The position numbers and the translations under genes were made by a program. A stretch of 38,053 bases of DNA. Source: a virus. Where the stretch lies: IMG/VR virus record IMGVR_UViG_3300035204_000928, positions 1 through 38,053 of that record. One strand, written 5' to 3'. Within the stretch, counting starts at the first letter, position 1; every line of letters begins with the position of its first letter. Below, in pieces: positions 1 to 8,160 of the stretch. Under the pieces are notes generated by a model that had not been told where the DNA came from, did no database searches, and saw only the letters and a program-made list of their open reading frames with translations.

Positions 1-1
1 A

Positions 2-3000
2 TTAAAAGCGTTTTCTGAAAAAATGATTTCTCATGTTGGTGAAGGAATAAAGCCTCATGTCCGTAAACTATTTAAATATGTTAAAGACTATCTTAAAAAC
101 CCAAAAATTGGACTAGGTATTGAGGTCGTGGAAGATGGTGTTACTAAGATTCTGCAAGATGGTGAACCTACAGGCTTCTTTATAACAGCCGGAGATTTTA
201 TGGCACGTAACCTAAAGGGTGAAAGATACCCGTTTGGGGTTAGAAGTGCTGAAGTATATGGTAGCTTTTCTCTTGGGAAAACCCCGACTACTAAACTACT
301 AAAAGCTGCGAAAAAAGGTATGCGTGTTGTAGCTATTGGCGGATATACAGGCATAGAAGGTTCAATGAAAGATAATATATCTTTTCACAAAGGCGTATTA
401 TCTACTGTTAAAGAGCGTTTAGGGGTAAGGGTATTAGATAAGTTAATTAAAAAGCATGGTTACAGTAAAGAAGAACAGTTAAATAATGACTCGCAAAAAT
501 CACTTTCAGGTATTTTAGCTGATGCTAATAAAATTATAAAAGAGCGTAATGACAGTGGAACAGGGAAACCCTTAAAAAGGATTATTAAAAAAGATATTGC
601 TTTAAATTTTGTTGAACCTGATGTGTTAAACTTGCTTGGTAGGATAAATTATATTGGTATATTAAAAGAGGTACGTACAGGTGATGCTAGAAACTATAAA
701 CATGATATTTATGTAACCGAACCAATATTTGAAAAAATTATAGAGCTTGAGAATAAACCATATTTAAGAGATTTAATTGCTGAATTACCTGATGCAACAT
801 TTAACAAAGGCTTATCAAGAAAAGAGTGGGGAAAGGCTATATCTCAAGGAGACTTAACTGTTGCAAGGGGTGACTCTCCATTGGGTGACTTATTATTAAA
901 AGCAGCGATAGAAGGTGGCACCGGCTTTAAGAGAAATATAGAAGCCCCTGTGCAAATTTACTCAGAGTCTTTAAAAAAGAGAAACATAACTGAAGCAATA
1001 GAAGATTTAAGTAGTGAACGTGGTTTCCGACTAAGGAAAGCAAGTGTGGAGCTTGATGGTGCTTTAGGGTTGCAGAATCTATCAAGGGAAACTATCCATA
1101 TCAATGGAGAGGTAGGCAATGGGGTTGTCACAGAGTACATACATACTCCTGAGACTGCAACTGCTTTAAAGTTAAAAGGTGCAATGTTATCTCTTTTAGG
1201 AAAGCAACCGGATGTCACAACCTTTATTGGTAAGGACAAGGGTAATCACTCTTTATATAAATTAACTACTATCAATAAAGATGTAAAGGGTATAGCTGAA
1301 GCTTTAAATACTGTTGGGGTGAAAGATTTTATAATTACCCGAAGGGGCTTAGAAACAGATGTTACTATAAAAGACTATGGGGAAGTAAATATAGATGCTG
1401 TAAATAATTTAGCTAAAATTTTGGATGCTAATTACAGCAAAGCTGAAGGTGAGTTTGTAGAACTGTTTGGAACAAATAATCAAAAACACTTAAAAGGTAA
1501 AAAACAAGGAGAATTTTTCAATGAAAAAGAAAAAAGTCGGTTCGCTCACGAAAGAGCTATTGAGATTATTGCAAGTCAACCCGAAGGGTGGAAAATTGCC
1601 AAAAAAATCTTCACCAAAAATTTATCAGATTTCACCGGGGGTAAAAAAGTTGAAATAAAAAGGGCAGATGAATTATTAAATGACATTAAATTAAAACGTA
1701 AAACGTTAAGCAAGGCTGAGGGAGATAAACTTGCTCATGGGATTGAGACTGAGGGCGGAAGAGCTTTAGATAGGCTTATAGAAGGTGGTTCTATGGGAAC
1801 TAAAAATTTCTATGGGAGAGAAACATCTAATTATTCTCGTAAACAGAAATTTGAAGATGCTACAAAAGTGGCAGTAGCAGTTTTACACAAGGGTGCAAAG
1901 AACTTTCAGGTGTTTGCTAAAGAAATGATTAGTAAGCTAGGTAAATCAGTTAAACCTTTATTGAATAAACTATATGGTGAGGCTAAAAAATATCTTAAAA
2001 ACCCAAAAATTGGACTAGGTATTGAGGTGGTAGATAAAGATGGCACCCCTATTAATAAAAATAAAATTGGTGAAGATGTTACAATTTGGGGTGATAGATA
2101 TACCGAAACCGGGGAGCCACTACCTAAGTCTGAGTTAATTAAAAAGAAGAAAAAACTTAATGGGGCAATCCATATTACAGAAGCAGGTTTAAAAAGTAAT
2201 AAAATAGCTACTGATGCTGATTTTAAGAGAATGAAAAAAGAATTGTTTGGTGAAACAACACTTAAGAATATTCTCAACTCATCTGATGCATCATCTTATT
2301 TGCAGATGAAAGCATACCATGAACTATTAGGTCGTTATTCTAACAGGGCAGTTACTGTTAAATTAGGTGGTAAAGAGGTTACCTTGTCAGATTTAACACG
2401 CACCCCTAAAGTAGAAGAGGTGCCTGACCCGTTAAGTGTTGTGACTAAAGAAATGGGTGTTGATATCCCTGAGGGTTCTAAGGTTGATATATCTCGCTCA
2501 GAACTAACTGATGTTGATTTAATCGCAGATGCAAATATGAGTAAACCACGCAAAACTCCTAAAGTCCCCGGAAGCCCTACAGGTAAAGGGGCATGGGTTA
2601 CTATTAAAAGGTTTTTGCGTAATATATCTAGTACAGAAGATTGGATGAGTCATATTCAGCAACAACATGGGGTAAAGACGTTTGATGTATGGGAGCGAAT
2701 TAGACAAGGACAGGCACAATTTGAGGCAAAAAGGGGTGAATGGACAGGTAAATTACAAAATGCTTTAGAGCCTTTTGGAAAAACAAAAAATTGGAATGAT
2801 TGGTTTCCACAAGAAGATAGAATGAGGGTTCATGAAGCCTTGGTTGGGAAGATTGACCCATCTACCCTTAAGCCTCATGAAGCAGCAGCTTATAAAGTTT
2901 TACATGAATATTATAATGACCCTGTTATGAAAAAAGCATACAGAACAATGCGTTTTATGGATTGGTATCAAAATGCTTCAGGAAATTTAAAAGGGGTTGC

Positions 3001-4873
3001 TCCTGACGTTATACAACTTACTAACGGTGAGCTTGTGTGGGGTAGGATTAAAAAGGGCAAAGATAGTGATAGCTTTGTAGAAATTAACATTGGTGACGGT
3101 AAAGACCCAAATATATTAAAGGTAAAGAAGAAAGATATTGCAGATGATGGTGTTGGCTCTACCTTAGACAGATTAGCAAAAATCCTAGAGAAGGAACATG
3201 AAAGCGGTAGTACTACTTTTGACCTTTTCCACAAAGAGCTTGAGAATACACCGGGATTCTTGGTGAGTAAAAACTATGCTCCCGAGTTTTCAGCTGATAC
3301 TAAGTTAGGCTTTAATGTCCCTATGAAAGAGATGAGCAAGGGATTTTTAAAATCTAAACAAGATGGGGAAACGTCAGTAAGGTTTGATGCTTTAAATAAT
3401 TTTACACGCAAAGTTACTGCAGATTTAAAATTTATGTTTCTTAAAAATCCTGTAAGAGAGATGAAAGATATATATGAAAGTGGTCGGCTTTCACAAGAAG
3501 CTAACATTGAGATTGCTCAAACCATTGATTACTTAGATAGACCGTTTGATGCATCTTCTTTAACTGCTTTTGAACGACATTTGGTTGGTAATATCATGAA
3601 AGTATCTTTAACAACATTAAAAGCGTGGACACGAAACTCTCTTCAAAGGTGGACAGCCATGCCTTATTATAGTGTAGCGGATATGCCTTCATTCTTATTA
3701 AATACAGCTAAAATGACCTTTAACAGAGGGGGTATGTTTAATGCCCGTAAATCATCATCTTTCAAAAAAGCACCGAATAAGCTTAAAAAATATTTTTTAG
3801 AGCTAGTAACAAATGACCATGTATTACAAGAGGAGTTTCTTCACAGGTATCACACCCCTTGGCTTGACAAAGGTGGTATAGCAGGTCGTTTTGCTAAAAA
3901 AGCAATGGATTTATATACCGGTGTTGATACAACAAATAGATGGGTTAACTTTAAAAACGCTTATGATGTTGTATCTAAGCATTTAAACTCAAACAAATCA
4001 TTTGGAAAAATTAGAAAGAAAATCTTTTGGGATTTCTTGCCGGAAAGTTTAAAGGATAATTTACGTCATGAGATAGAAGCAGGAAACACTGATTATGTTG
4101 CAATGAAAATAGCTGAAAGCATGACAGGTAGGAAATGGCAGTATAGATATGGTAGGTTGGAGAGGAGTATGCACGAGAAGTCACACAAAGGTGCATGGTT
4201 TGGGCGTGTAACCAACTATTCAAGAAACTATATGTTGAGAAACCTTGACGCAGGTAAAAGAATATTTGATGGTACGACAGGTATGGTTAAGACTATAGGG
4301 CGTGACCATGCACAATTTAAATTACATCGTCAAAAAACTCTCCAAAGCACAAAAGAGTTAATCGGATTGTATCTAGTATCATCCATGCTAGAAGAGACCT
4401 TTAAAGGTATAACAGGCAAAAGAGGTATTACAGGTTGGAACCCTATCAACGCAATGATGGGTGAAATTTATCCTTTTGTTGATACCTTATCAGACTTAGG
4501 AACTCCCCTAGCTTCATTGGGAAGTGTATCTATATCTCTTAGCCACTATCTTGCCGGAGATATGTCTAAAAAAGAGTGGGAAAAATCTTGGCAAAGAGAC
4601 TTAAGAGCAACCATTAGAGCAGTTGATACAATGTCTTTACAGCAAATTATGTTTTATAAGTGGTTTGTGGTGGGTGGATTAGAAATTATCTATGGTAAAA
4701 ATGGTATAAAACCATTGAGTGATGCTATAAATAAAGGATTAAACCCTGAGAAATGGGGAAGAGAGAATGTCGATAGGACTGAGCTAGAAATGGCACAACA
4801 CCTTGCATTTGGTAAAGACTATATTGAAAGTACTAGAAGCTATCTTAAGAAGAAAGAAAAGCCTGTATTTTAA
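2..4873 (+). CDS. Giant phage polyvalent (virion-associated) protein, 5' end outside window
   Basis: The reading frame is open from base 2 to a TAA at 4871-4873, so over 1620 residues are seen and the start lies left of the window. The ATG at 23 is probably internal, because the residues before it (AFSEK) already align with an internal repeat. A segment of about 38 residues, ending YLKNPKIGLGIEV, recurs at the window start and again about 634 residues later. Motifs of the type 'F-kEMIskLG--vKPlLnklY' recur between modules of large polyvalent phage proteins that enter the cell with the DNA. The C-terminal third is rich in W, R and amphipathic helices, with a hydrophobic stretch (LIGLYLVSSMLEETF) near residue 1450. 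No catalytic motif was recognised. It lies convergent to the early genes and probably ends the late region. Virion location is inference. Confidence 0.7.
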   Translation, partial: LKAFSEKMISHVGEGIKPHVRKLFKYVKDYLKNPKIGLGIEVVEDGVTKILQDGEPTGFFITAGDFMARNLKGERYPFGVRSAEVYGSFSLGKTPTTKLLKAAKKGMRVVAIGGYTGIEGSMKDNISFHKGVLSTVKERLGVRVLDKLIKKHGYSKEEQLNNDSQKSLSGILADANKIIKERNDSGTGKPLKRIIKKDIALNFVEPDVLNLLGRINYIGILKEVRTGDARNYKHDIYVTEPIFEKIIELENKPYLRDLIAELPDATFNKGLSRKEWGKAISQGDLTVARGDSPLGDLLLKAAIEGGTGFKRNIEAPVQIYSESLKKRNITEAIEDLSSERGFRLRKASVELDGALGLQNLSRETIHINGEVGNGVVTEYIHTPETATALKLKGAMLSLLGKQPDVTTFIGKDKGNHSLYKLTTINKDVKGIAEALNTVGVKDFIITRRGLETDVTIKDYGEVNIDAVNNLAKILDANYSKAEGEFVELFGTNNQKHLKGKKQGEFFNEKEKSRFAHERAIEIIASQPEGWKIAKKIFTKNLSDFTGGKKVEIKRADELLNDIKLKRKTLSKAEGDKLAHGIETEGGRALDRLIEGGSMGTKNFYGRETSNYSRKQKFEDATKVAVAVLHKGAKNFQVFAKEMISKLGKSVKPLLNKLYGEAKKYLKNPKIGLGIEVVDKDGTPINKNKIGEDVTIWGDRYTETGEPLPKSELIKKKKKLNGAIHITEAGLKSNKIATDADFKRMKKELFGETTLKNILNSSDASSYLQMKAYHELLGRYSNRAVTVKLGGKEVTLSDLTRTPKVEEVPDPLSVVTKEMGVDIPEGSKVDISRSELTDVDLIADANMSKPRKTPKVPGSPTGKGAWVTIKRFLRNISSTEDWMSHIQQQHGVKTFDVWERIRQGQAQFEAKRGEWTGKLQNALEPFGKTKNWNDWFPQEDRMRVHEALVGKIDPSTLKPHEAAAYKVLHEYYNDPVMKKAYRTMRFMDWYQNASGNLKGVAPDVIQLTNGELVWGRIKKGKDSDSFVEINIGDGKDPNILKVKKKDIADDGVGSTLDRLAKILEKEHESGSTTFDLFHKELENTPGFLVSKNYAPEFSADTKLGFNVPMKEMSKGFLKSKQDGETSVRFDALNNFTRKVTADLKFMFLKNPVREMKDIYESGRLSQEANIEIAQTIDYLDRPFDASSLTAFERHLVGNIMKVSLTTLKAWTRNSLQRWTAMPYYSVADMPSFLLNTAKMTFNRGGMFNARKSSSFKKAPNKLKKYFLELVTNDHVLQEEFLHRYHTPWLDKGGIAGRFAKKAMDLYTGVDTTNRWVNFKNAYDVVSKHLNSNKSFGKIRKKIFWDFLPESLKDNLRHEIEAGNTDYVAMKIAESMTGRKWQYRYGRLERSMHEKSHKGAWFGRVTNYSRNYMLRNLDAGKRIFDGTTGMVKTIGRDHAQFKLHRQKTLQSTKELIGLYLVSSMLEETFKGITGKRGITGWNPINAMMGEIYPFVDTLSDLGTPLASLGSVSISLSHYLAGDMSKKEWEKSWQRDLRATIRAVDTMSLQQIMFYKWFVVGGLEIIYGKNGIKPLSDAINKGLNPEKWGRENVDRTELEMAQHLAFGKDYIESTRSYLKKKEKPVF
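89..126 (+). repeat. Exact 38-base intragenic repeat, copy 1
   Basis: The 38 bases beginning TATCTTAAAAACCC and ending GGTATTGAGGT are identical to 1991-2028. They lie in the same reading frame of the same gene, 1902 bases apart (634 codons). They encode YLKNPKIGLGIEV. Flanking codons have diverged although the surrounding protein still aligns. Confidence 0.95.
1991..2028 (+). repeat. Exact 38-base intragenic repeat, copy 2
   Basis: Second copy of the repeat at 89-126, in the same frame of the giant polyvalent protein. Upstream residues still align with those before copy 1 (EMISKLGKSVKPLLNKLY against KMISHVGEGIKPHVRKLF), but there the DNA has drifted. The repeat seems to mark a boundary between protein modules. 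Confidence 0.95.
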
Positions 4874-5247
4874 TCTTCATTAGGGTCGGGTATTTTTATA
4901 TTACAATCCATAGCTGCCCATCGAATTATCTGCTCTATATATTCGTGAAATTCTAGTTTACTTAGTTTTGATGTAGAGGTTACTTTAAAGTAATCTTTTA
5001 AAGTGTCGTGCAGGTCATATTTAGTATAGCCCCCAAATTGTTCATCTTCTAATAAAGTGCCTATAACAACCTTCCAATAATATTTATTCTGAAAATGAGA
5101 CCTTGACACAACCTCTGTAATAGTTATTTCTACTTCTCCATTCAAGGTATCTAAAAAATCATCCATCCCTTTTCTATCAGATATTTTTAATACCCTATCA
5201 TCTCTGATAATACCTCTAAATGAACGTGAACGTGGCTCTTTACTCAA
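4870..5247 (-). CDS. NinB-like recombination protein
   Basis: 125 residues. The core RSHFQNKYYWKVVIG matches the 'S--QN--yW' signature of lambda NinB and related phage recombination proteins. The C-terminal part, a region deciding an embryonic helix then EFHEYIEQIIRWA and ending IPDPNED, also follows that family (tail of the form l-Pdp-e). NinB proteins bind single-stranded DNA and assist recombination. The start is TTG: a perfect AAGGAGGT lies six bases upstream of it, so the rare start is well supported. It overlaps the preceding HNH gene by 8 bases and is the last gene of the leftward operon. Its TAA shares bases with the TAA of the convergent giant gene. Family assignment is by motif only. 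Confidence 0.65.
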   Translation of the reverse strand: MSKEPRSRSFRGIIRDDRVLKISDRKGMDDFLDTLNGEVEITITEVVSRSHFQNKYYWKVVIGTLLEDEQFGGYTKYDLHDTLKDYFKVTSTSKLSKLEFHEYIEQIIRWAAMDCNIKIPDPNED

Positions 5248-5521
5248 CGAAATACCTCCTTAAGCACATAAAAGCATCTTTCCATAGATTAACCCTATAT
5301 TTCTCTTGAAACTCCTTTAAGGTAGTATTACCACGCTCTGAGTGGTGTTCTCTACATAAAGGAATGCATGAAAAATCTAAAGTGGTGCCTGTGATTGTAC
5401 CTTTTTTGCCTATACCCCCCATCCCCCGAGCTTGTAAGTGGTCGGGGTCAACAGGGGATTGTCCGCAAACTATACATGGCTGACTTTTTATATATGTTAT
5501 ATAATCTTTAGTATCAACCAT
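5240..5521 (-). CDS. HNH endonuclease (phage Ref/DUF968-like)
   Basis: 93 residues with a Cys2 pair (C16-x-x-C19), PDH at 26-28, an IPLCREHH block at 53-60 and a closing YRVNLWKDAF. This is the usual order in small phage HNH proteins of the Ref/DUF968 type, metal-dependent nucleases linked to recombination. An in-frame extension of 33 residues to a start at 5620 is leucine-rich only because it is the shifted frame of the upstream gene, so the ATG at 5521 is chosen. It overlaps the upstream gene by 8 bases and the NinB-like gene by 8. It sits among other recombination genes (RusA, PD-(D/E)XK-like, NinB-like). Confidence 0.75.
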   Translation of the reverse strand: MVDTKDYITYIKSQPCIVCGQSPVDPDHLQARGMGGIGKKGTITGTTLDFSCIPLCREHHSERGNTTLKEFQEKYRVNLWKDAFMCLRRYFVE

Positions 5522-5702
5522 CTGCGTTGGAAATCTCAAAATCCAATATAACATCATTAACATCAAGCTTCTTGCTACTAGTAATAACAATAAAATCAGC
5601 AACACCATCTCTATAAGCAATAGCTTCTTCTTTAGTGGGGAAAGGTCTTAAGGGTAGATGCCCTCCACCTTTCGCCATATCTATCCAACTAACAAGGTAC
5701 AT
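5514..5702 (-). CDS. Hypothetical small phage protein, 62 aa
   Basis: Starts with MYLVSWIDMAKGGGHLPL, then a helical PTKEEAIAYRDGVADF segment and a beta-rich acidic end. AAGGAG lies seven bases upstream of the ATG. The pattern (short strand, 'ft-keeA--yr' helix, strand) is common in small unnamed phage proteins, but no function is known to me. It lies between the PD-(D/E)XK-like and HNH genes, overlaps the latter by 8 bases, and is probably co-translated with it. Confidence 0.65.
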   Translation of the reverse strand: MYLVSWIDMAKGGGHLPLRPFPTKEEAIAYRDGVADFIVITSSKKLDVNDVILDFEISNADG

Positions 5703-6217
5703 TAATTAACTCCTTTATTTGTGTAATATTCCAATCTACGGTTCCAATCATCACTATTTTCATCATATCCCCCAACCCTTTCTCCAATCTTTTTAAATAA
5801 CCTAAAAGGGAGTGCAATTATGGGCTCTATATCTTGGCGGTCTCTCTGTTTGACGGTTCTACCACCCACTATATAGTTATAGTCGTTAGGGGAGTTTTTC
5901 TCACTAACAAACATCCAATCACCATCAACACCATCATTTAACCTTATAACAAATATAAAAGGTAACCCGGTGTATGTGGTAAACTGTTGACCTGCTATCC
6001 ACTTGTTTAACGAAAGATGAATGTCTGTTGGGGTATTTTTCATATACCGGTGTTTAACCTCAACCCACCCTGTGATTAAGCCATCTTTTAATACACCAAA
6101 ATCTAATTTTTGATACCAATGTAATTTAAACAACTTTCTCCCCCAATAACGCTCTAAATCTTCCCTAAGATACCCTTCTTTAACTAGATGTAGTGGGGTT
6201 TCGTATTTACTCCGCAT
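5702..6217 (-). CDS. Putative PD-(D/E)XK-type nuclease
   Basis: 171 residues. After an N-terminal basic helix there is LDFGVLKDGLITGWVEVKHR, in which D39, E53 and K55 fit the D-x(n)-(D/E)xK core of restriction-endonuclease-like nucleases. The following LSLNKWIAGQQFTTYTGLPFIFVIRL resembles the alpha-beta part after that core. Neighbours are RusA, HNH and NinB-like genes, so a DNA-processing role in recombination or packaging is inferred. It overlaps the zinc-ribbon gene upstream by 11 bases. Alternatives are a VRR-NUC-type or a degenerate, non-catalytic nuclease fold. Confidence 0.6.
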   Translation of the reverse strand: MRSKYETPLHLVKEGYLREDLERYWGRKLFKLHWYQKLDFGVLKDGLITGWVEVKHRYMKNTPTDIHLSLNKWIAGQQFTTYTGLPFIFVIRLNDGVDGDWMFVSEKNSPNDYNYIVGGRTVKQRDRQDIEPIIALPFRLFKKIGERVGGYDENSDDWNRRLEYYTNKGVN

Positions 6218-6407
6218 GTTTTATTATATGCTCCTCAAGTGTGATTTTATTTGTATGCCCATGCTCTCTTTTAGCACAAGGTTTACAGATTAACAATATA
6301 TTATCATTAAGACCTTCCCATAAATATTGGTCTTTATCAACGCCAAACTTAGTGCACATTTGACATTGAAAAGATTGTTTCTTAATGTGTTTGGTTATTT
6401 CTCCCAT
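6207..6407 (-). CDS. Small zinc-ribbon protein, 66 aa
   Basis: Two CxxC pairs (CQMC at 15-18 and CKPC near residue 42) separated by about 24 residues form a likely zinc ribbon. The C-terminus has HGHTNKITLEEHIIKH. A GGAGATGG purine run precedes the ATG. It overlaps RusA upstream by 13 bases and the nuclease downstream by 11, so it is translationally coupled between two DNA enzymes. A DNA- or protein-binding accessory role is plausible but not shown. Confidence 0.65.
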   Translation of the reverse strand: MGEITKHIKKQSFQCQMCTKFGVDKDQYLWEGLNDNILLICKPCAKREHGHTNKITLEEHIIKHAE

Positions 6408-6832
6408 ATTTCCATCTCCGTTCTTGGAAAGTGTGAATATAACATCCTTGACTGTACCTCACAAACTGTTTTATCATCTTCCCATAATATACCATTACAA
6501 GCATCTAAAACAAATTTAATACAGTTATCTATATCGGGTTTGGTTGTTACCCAAACAGGTGCAGTCGGTTTAAGTTTATTAGAGTGTTTCCCTGTCCTAA
6601 AATGTGACTTGGGTCTTGGCATGTAAAAAACTACAGACAGCCCTACTGCTCCTTTGAGTGCCTTGCCCTTCCAATTTTCAGTAACAAGCTTGGCAAACTC
6701 TTTTTTCTCTTCAGCTGAGGGGTCATAAACTATAACTCTATTCCCTCTTGCATTATATTTGTGTCTTTTTTGTGCTATAGGGGTTCCTTTTATTACAAGA
6801 AAATCCTCATATACTCGCTCTATCATTACCAT
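6395..6832 (-). CDS. rusA: RusA-like Holliday junction resolvase
   Basis: 145 residues. The RusA signature is clear: KPDIDN at 98-103 followed by KFVLDACNGILWEDD to residue 120, supplying the acidic residues that bind catalytic magnesium. The basic segment MPRPKSHFRTGKH lies just before, as usual in the family. RusA dimers cut four-way junctions; in phages they resolve recombination or replication intermediates before packaging. Length is close to family norm (about 120-145). The ATG at 6832 is used; a second ATG at 6826 overlaps the previous stop as TAATG, an arrangement common in this genome, and may be the true start. Confidence 0.9.
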   Translation of the reverse strand: MVMIERVYEDFLVIKGTPIAQKRHKYNARGNRVIVYDPSAEEKKEFAKLVTENWKGKALKGAVGLSVVFYMPRPKSHFRTGKHSNKLKPTAPVWVTTKPDIDNCIKFVLDACNGILWEDDKTVCEVQSRMLYSHFPRTEMEIWEK

Positions 6833-7032
6833 AAGGGTTGGCTCTTTCTTTTATATTGTTTTTTTTGCCATTCTTTTATACATGTAACACAATGGGATGA
6901 CCTACCTCTATATTCATCCAATGGTTTTTCTTTGTTACATTTTGTACAAATCTTACCACCATCAGTAAGTCGTTCTTTGTATTTCCTTTGTGTGGTTAAA
7001 ATATGACCTCCAAATCTAACATCTCTTGTCAT
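6826..7032 (-). CDS. Zinc-knuckle protein, 68 aa
   Basis: The central CTKCNKEKPLDEYRGRSSHC segment continues to VTC, giving two CxxC pairs about 16 residues apart. It looks like the zinc knuckle found at the front of many phage HNH proteins, but no HNH residues follow; the protein ends in a short basic tail. Basic residues flank the knuckle on both sides. It starts within the stop of the upstream membrane peptide gene (ATGA overlap) and runs into rusA. A nucleic-acid-binding accessory protein is the simplest reading. Confidence 0.65.
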   Translation of the reverse strand: MTRDVRFGGHILTTQRKYKERLTDGGKICTKCNKEKPLDEYRGRSSHCVTCIKEWQKKQYKRKSQPLW

Positions 7033-7181
7033 TTGTTCTTCCCCATCCTTTCTGTGTTATGTCCACCTTTAAAATATAAATCATCATCAATATCTTTTTC
7101 GCCAAAGTGTATCTCAAAATGAGATACTTTGTACACGAACAAGATAAACACAATTATTGCTAACATCAATATTACATACAT
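7029..7181 (-). CDS. Single-helix membrane peptide, 50 aa (paralogue of 8157-8291)
   Basis: Residues 1-17 (MYVILMLAIIVFIFLVY) form one transmembrane helix or uncleaved signal anchor. A charged tail follows with SHFEIHFGEKDIDDDLYFKG. It shares helix and tail (SHFEI, KDIDDDL-FKGGHN) with the peptide encoded at 8157-8291. The start overlaps the preceding stop as TAATG and the end overlaps the next start as ATGA. Function unknown; an inner-membrane location with the acidic tail in the cytoplasm or periplasm is inferred. Confidence 0.6.
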   Translation of the reverse strand: MYVILMLAIIVFILFVYKVSHFEIHFGEKDIDDDLYFKGGHNTERMGKNK

Positions 7182-7336
7182 TATTCATCTTCTTGCCTCT
7201 TATATTCTTTAGTCATAAACCCTGCACCAACCTTTGATTCCTCTATTTTTATTGGATAGGTTTCATTACACTCATCACACAGATAAATATTATCTTCTCT
7301 ACGTGTTCCATTGTTATCACACATTTCACATATCAT
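7181..7336 (-). CDS. Small zinc-ribbon protein, 51 aa (paralogue of 8056-8160)
   Basis: Begins MICEMCDNNGTRREDNIYLC, then DEC: two CxxC pairs 13 residues apart, a compact zinc ribbon. The first 50 bases of the gene are identical to the gene at 8056-8160, but here a longer tail (GAGFMTKEYKRQEDE) is present. GAGG lies about ten bases upstream of the ATG. It is coupled to the downstream membrane peptide by TAATG. Function unknown. Confidence 0.6.
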   Translation of the reverse strand: MICEMCDNNGTRREDNIYLCDECNETYPIKIEESKVGAGFMTKEYKRQEDE

Positions 7337-7375
7337 TTATTTTTTTCCTCGTTTTTAATTTTTTATAGCTAGTTA

Positions 7376-7397
7376 TACAGTACTACAGTATACAGTA
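7376..7397. repeat. Triple TACAGTA repeat in an operon gap
   Basis: TACAGTA occurs at 7376-7382, 7384-7390 and 7391-7397, within the 64-base gap between the membrane protein gene (7401) and the zinc-ribbon gene (7336). Neighbouring genes overlap, so this gap stands out. It could be an operator or internal promoter region; no clear -35/-10 pair was found. Confidence 0.4.
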
Positions 7398-7400
7398 GAC

Positions 7401-7748
7401 TTAATATAACTGTATTATCATGATTATAATGGCTAGCCCCATTGTAACCCATACCTTTAAAGTCATCGGTTCACCTAAATAAAAATAAGTCATAATTGGG
7501 AATGTAATCATCGATGCCGCAAACCCCATAAATCTTACAGACCATAAATTACCAAAACCTAAATAACCATATTTGGTACAATACCAAAATAATATACTAA
7601 TGGGAATACCAAGTAAAGACATCCATAACATTGATTTTGTTCCCTCAGCCCATTTCCATACTAACTGACTATTCAGTTGATACCAAACTATTATATTTGC
7701 TATTGTGAAATATAATAAAGTTAAAAAAACATATTTAATTTGAATCAT
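7401..7748 (-). CDS. Multi-pass membrane protein, EamA/SMR-like
   Basis: 115 residues with four hydrophobic segments (about 3-22, 40-58, 66-86 and 95-114). The stretch LGFGNLWSVRFMGFAASMIT with a following glycine-proline pair resembles small drug/metabolite-transporter-like proteins also met in marine phages. A transport substrate cannot be guessed. It starts in the stop of the upstream gene (ATGA, 4 bases) and is followed by the only sizeable gap in this part of the operon. Function in phage infection is unknown; alteration of the host membrane is an inference. Confidence 0.6.
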   Translation of the reverse strand: MIQIKYVFLTLLYFTIANIIVWYQLNSQLVWKWAEGTKSMLWMSLLGIPISILFWYCTKYGYLGFGNLWSVRFMGFAASMITFPIMTYFYLGEPMTLKVWVTMGLAIIIMIIQLY

Positions 7749-8056
7749 TTATTAGCTTTCCTCATATGTCGTTTTTGTGATTTAGACATCTTATTGGATT
7801 TATTTTTTGTAGGTATTTCCTCTTGTGGTTTTAAATAATCATAAATTTCTTTCATAATTATTTTAAATTGTTTTTGAGTAAGACTTCCTTCCTCAATTAC
7901 AGCTAACCAACTATCAGAATAAGCAACTTTTATTGGAGTTCTATTGTCGTCAATTTTTACATGATGTCCAATTTCAACAGTTACTTTAATCCCATATGGT
8001 TGTTTTCTGTTTAATACATATTCTTCATCATAAAGTACTTCAGGTTTACAACTCAT
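7745..8056 (-). CDS. Hypothetical protein with basic tail, 103 aa
   Basis: Starts MSCKPEVLYDEEYV. It has a beta-rich middle (IKVTVEIGHHVKI, then WLAVIEEG), a helix (TQKQFKIIMKEIYDYLK) and a lysine/arginine-rich tail (KMSKSQKRHMRKANK). The ATG at 8056 is preferred over the in-frame start at 8095 because it overlaps the previous stop as TAATG and GGGAGG lies just upstream. The basic tail suggests nucleic-acid contact. No family recognised. It sits between the two copies of the duplicated zinc-ribbon/membrane-peptide pair. Confidence 0.6.
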   Translation of the reverse strand: MSCKPEVLYDEEYVLNRKQPYGIKVTVEIGHHVKIDDNRTPIKVAYSDSWLAVIEEGSLTQKQFKIIMKEIYDYLKPQEEIPTKNKSNKMSKSQKRHMRKANK

Positions 8057-8160
8057 TAGTCCTCCCTTATTATTATTGGATATGTTTCGTGACACTCATC
8101 ACACAAATAGATATTATCTTCTCTACGTGTTCCATTGTTATCACACATTTCACATATCAT
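8056..8160 (-). CDS. Small zinc-ribbon protein, 34 aa (paralogue of 7181-7336)
   Basis: MICEMCDNNGTRREDNIYLC followed by DECHETYPIIIRED. The first 50 bases are identical to the gene at 7181-7336, but the tail is 17 residues shorter. Two CxxC pairs keep the zinc site complete. Its start overlaps the stop of the membrane peptide (ATGA) and its TAA overlaps the next ATG. The near-identity shows a recent duplication. Confidence 0.6.
   Translation of the reverse strand: MICEMCDNNGTRREDNIYLCDECHETYPIIIRED

Noticed and set aside
5522-5620. Leucine-rich membrane segment at the front of the HNH protein
   Set aside because: It is the shifted reading of the upstream 62-aa gene; the ATG at 5521 starts the conserved part.
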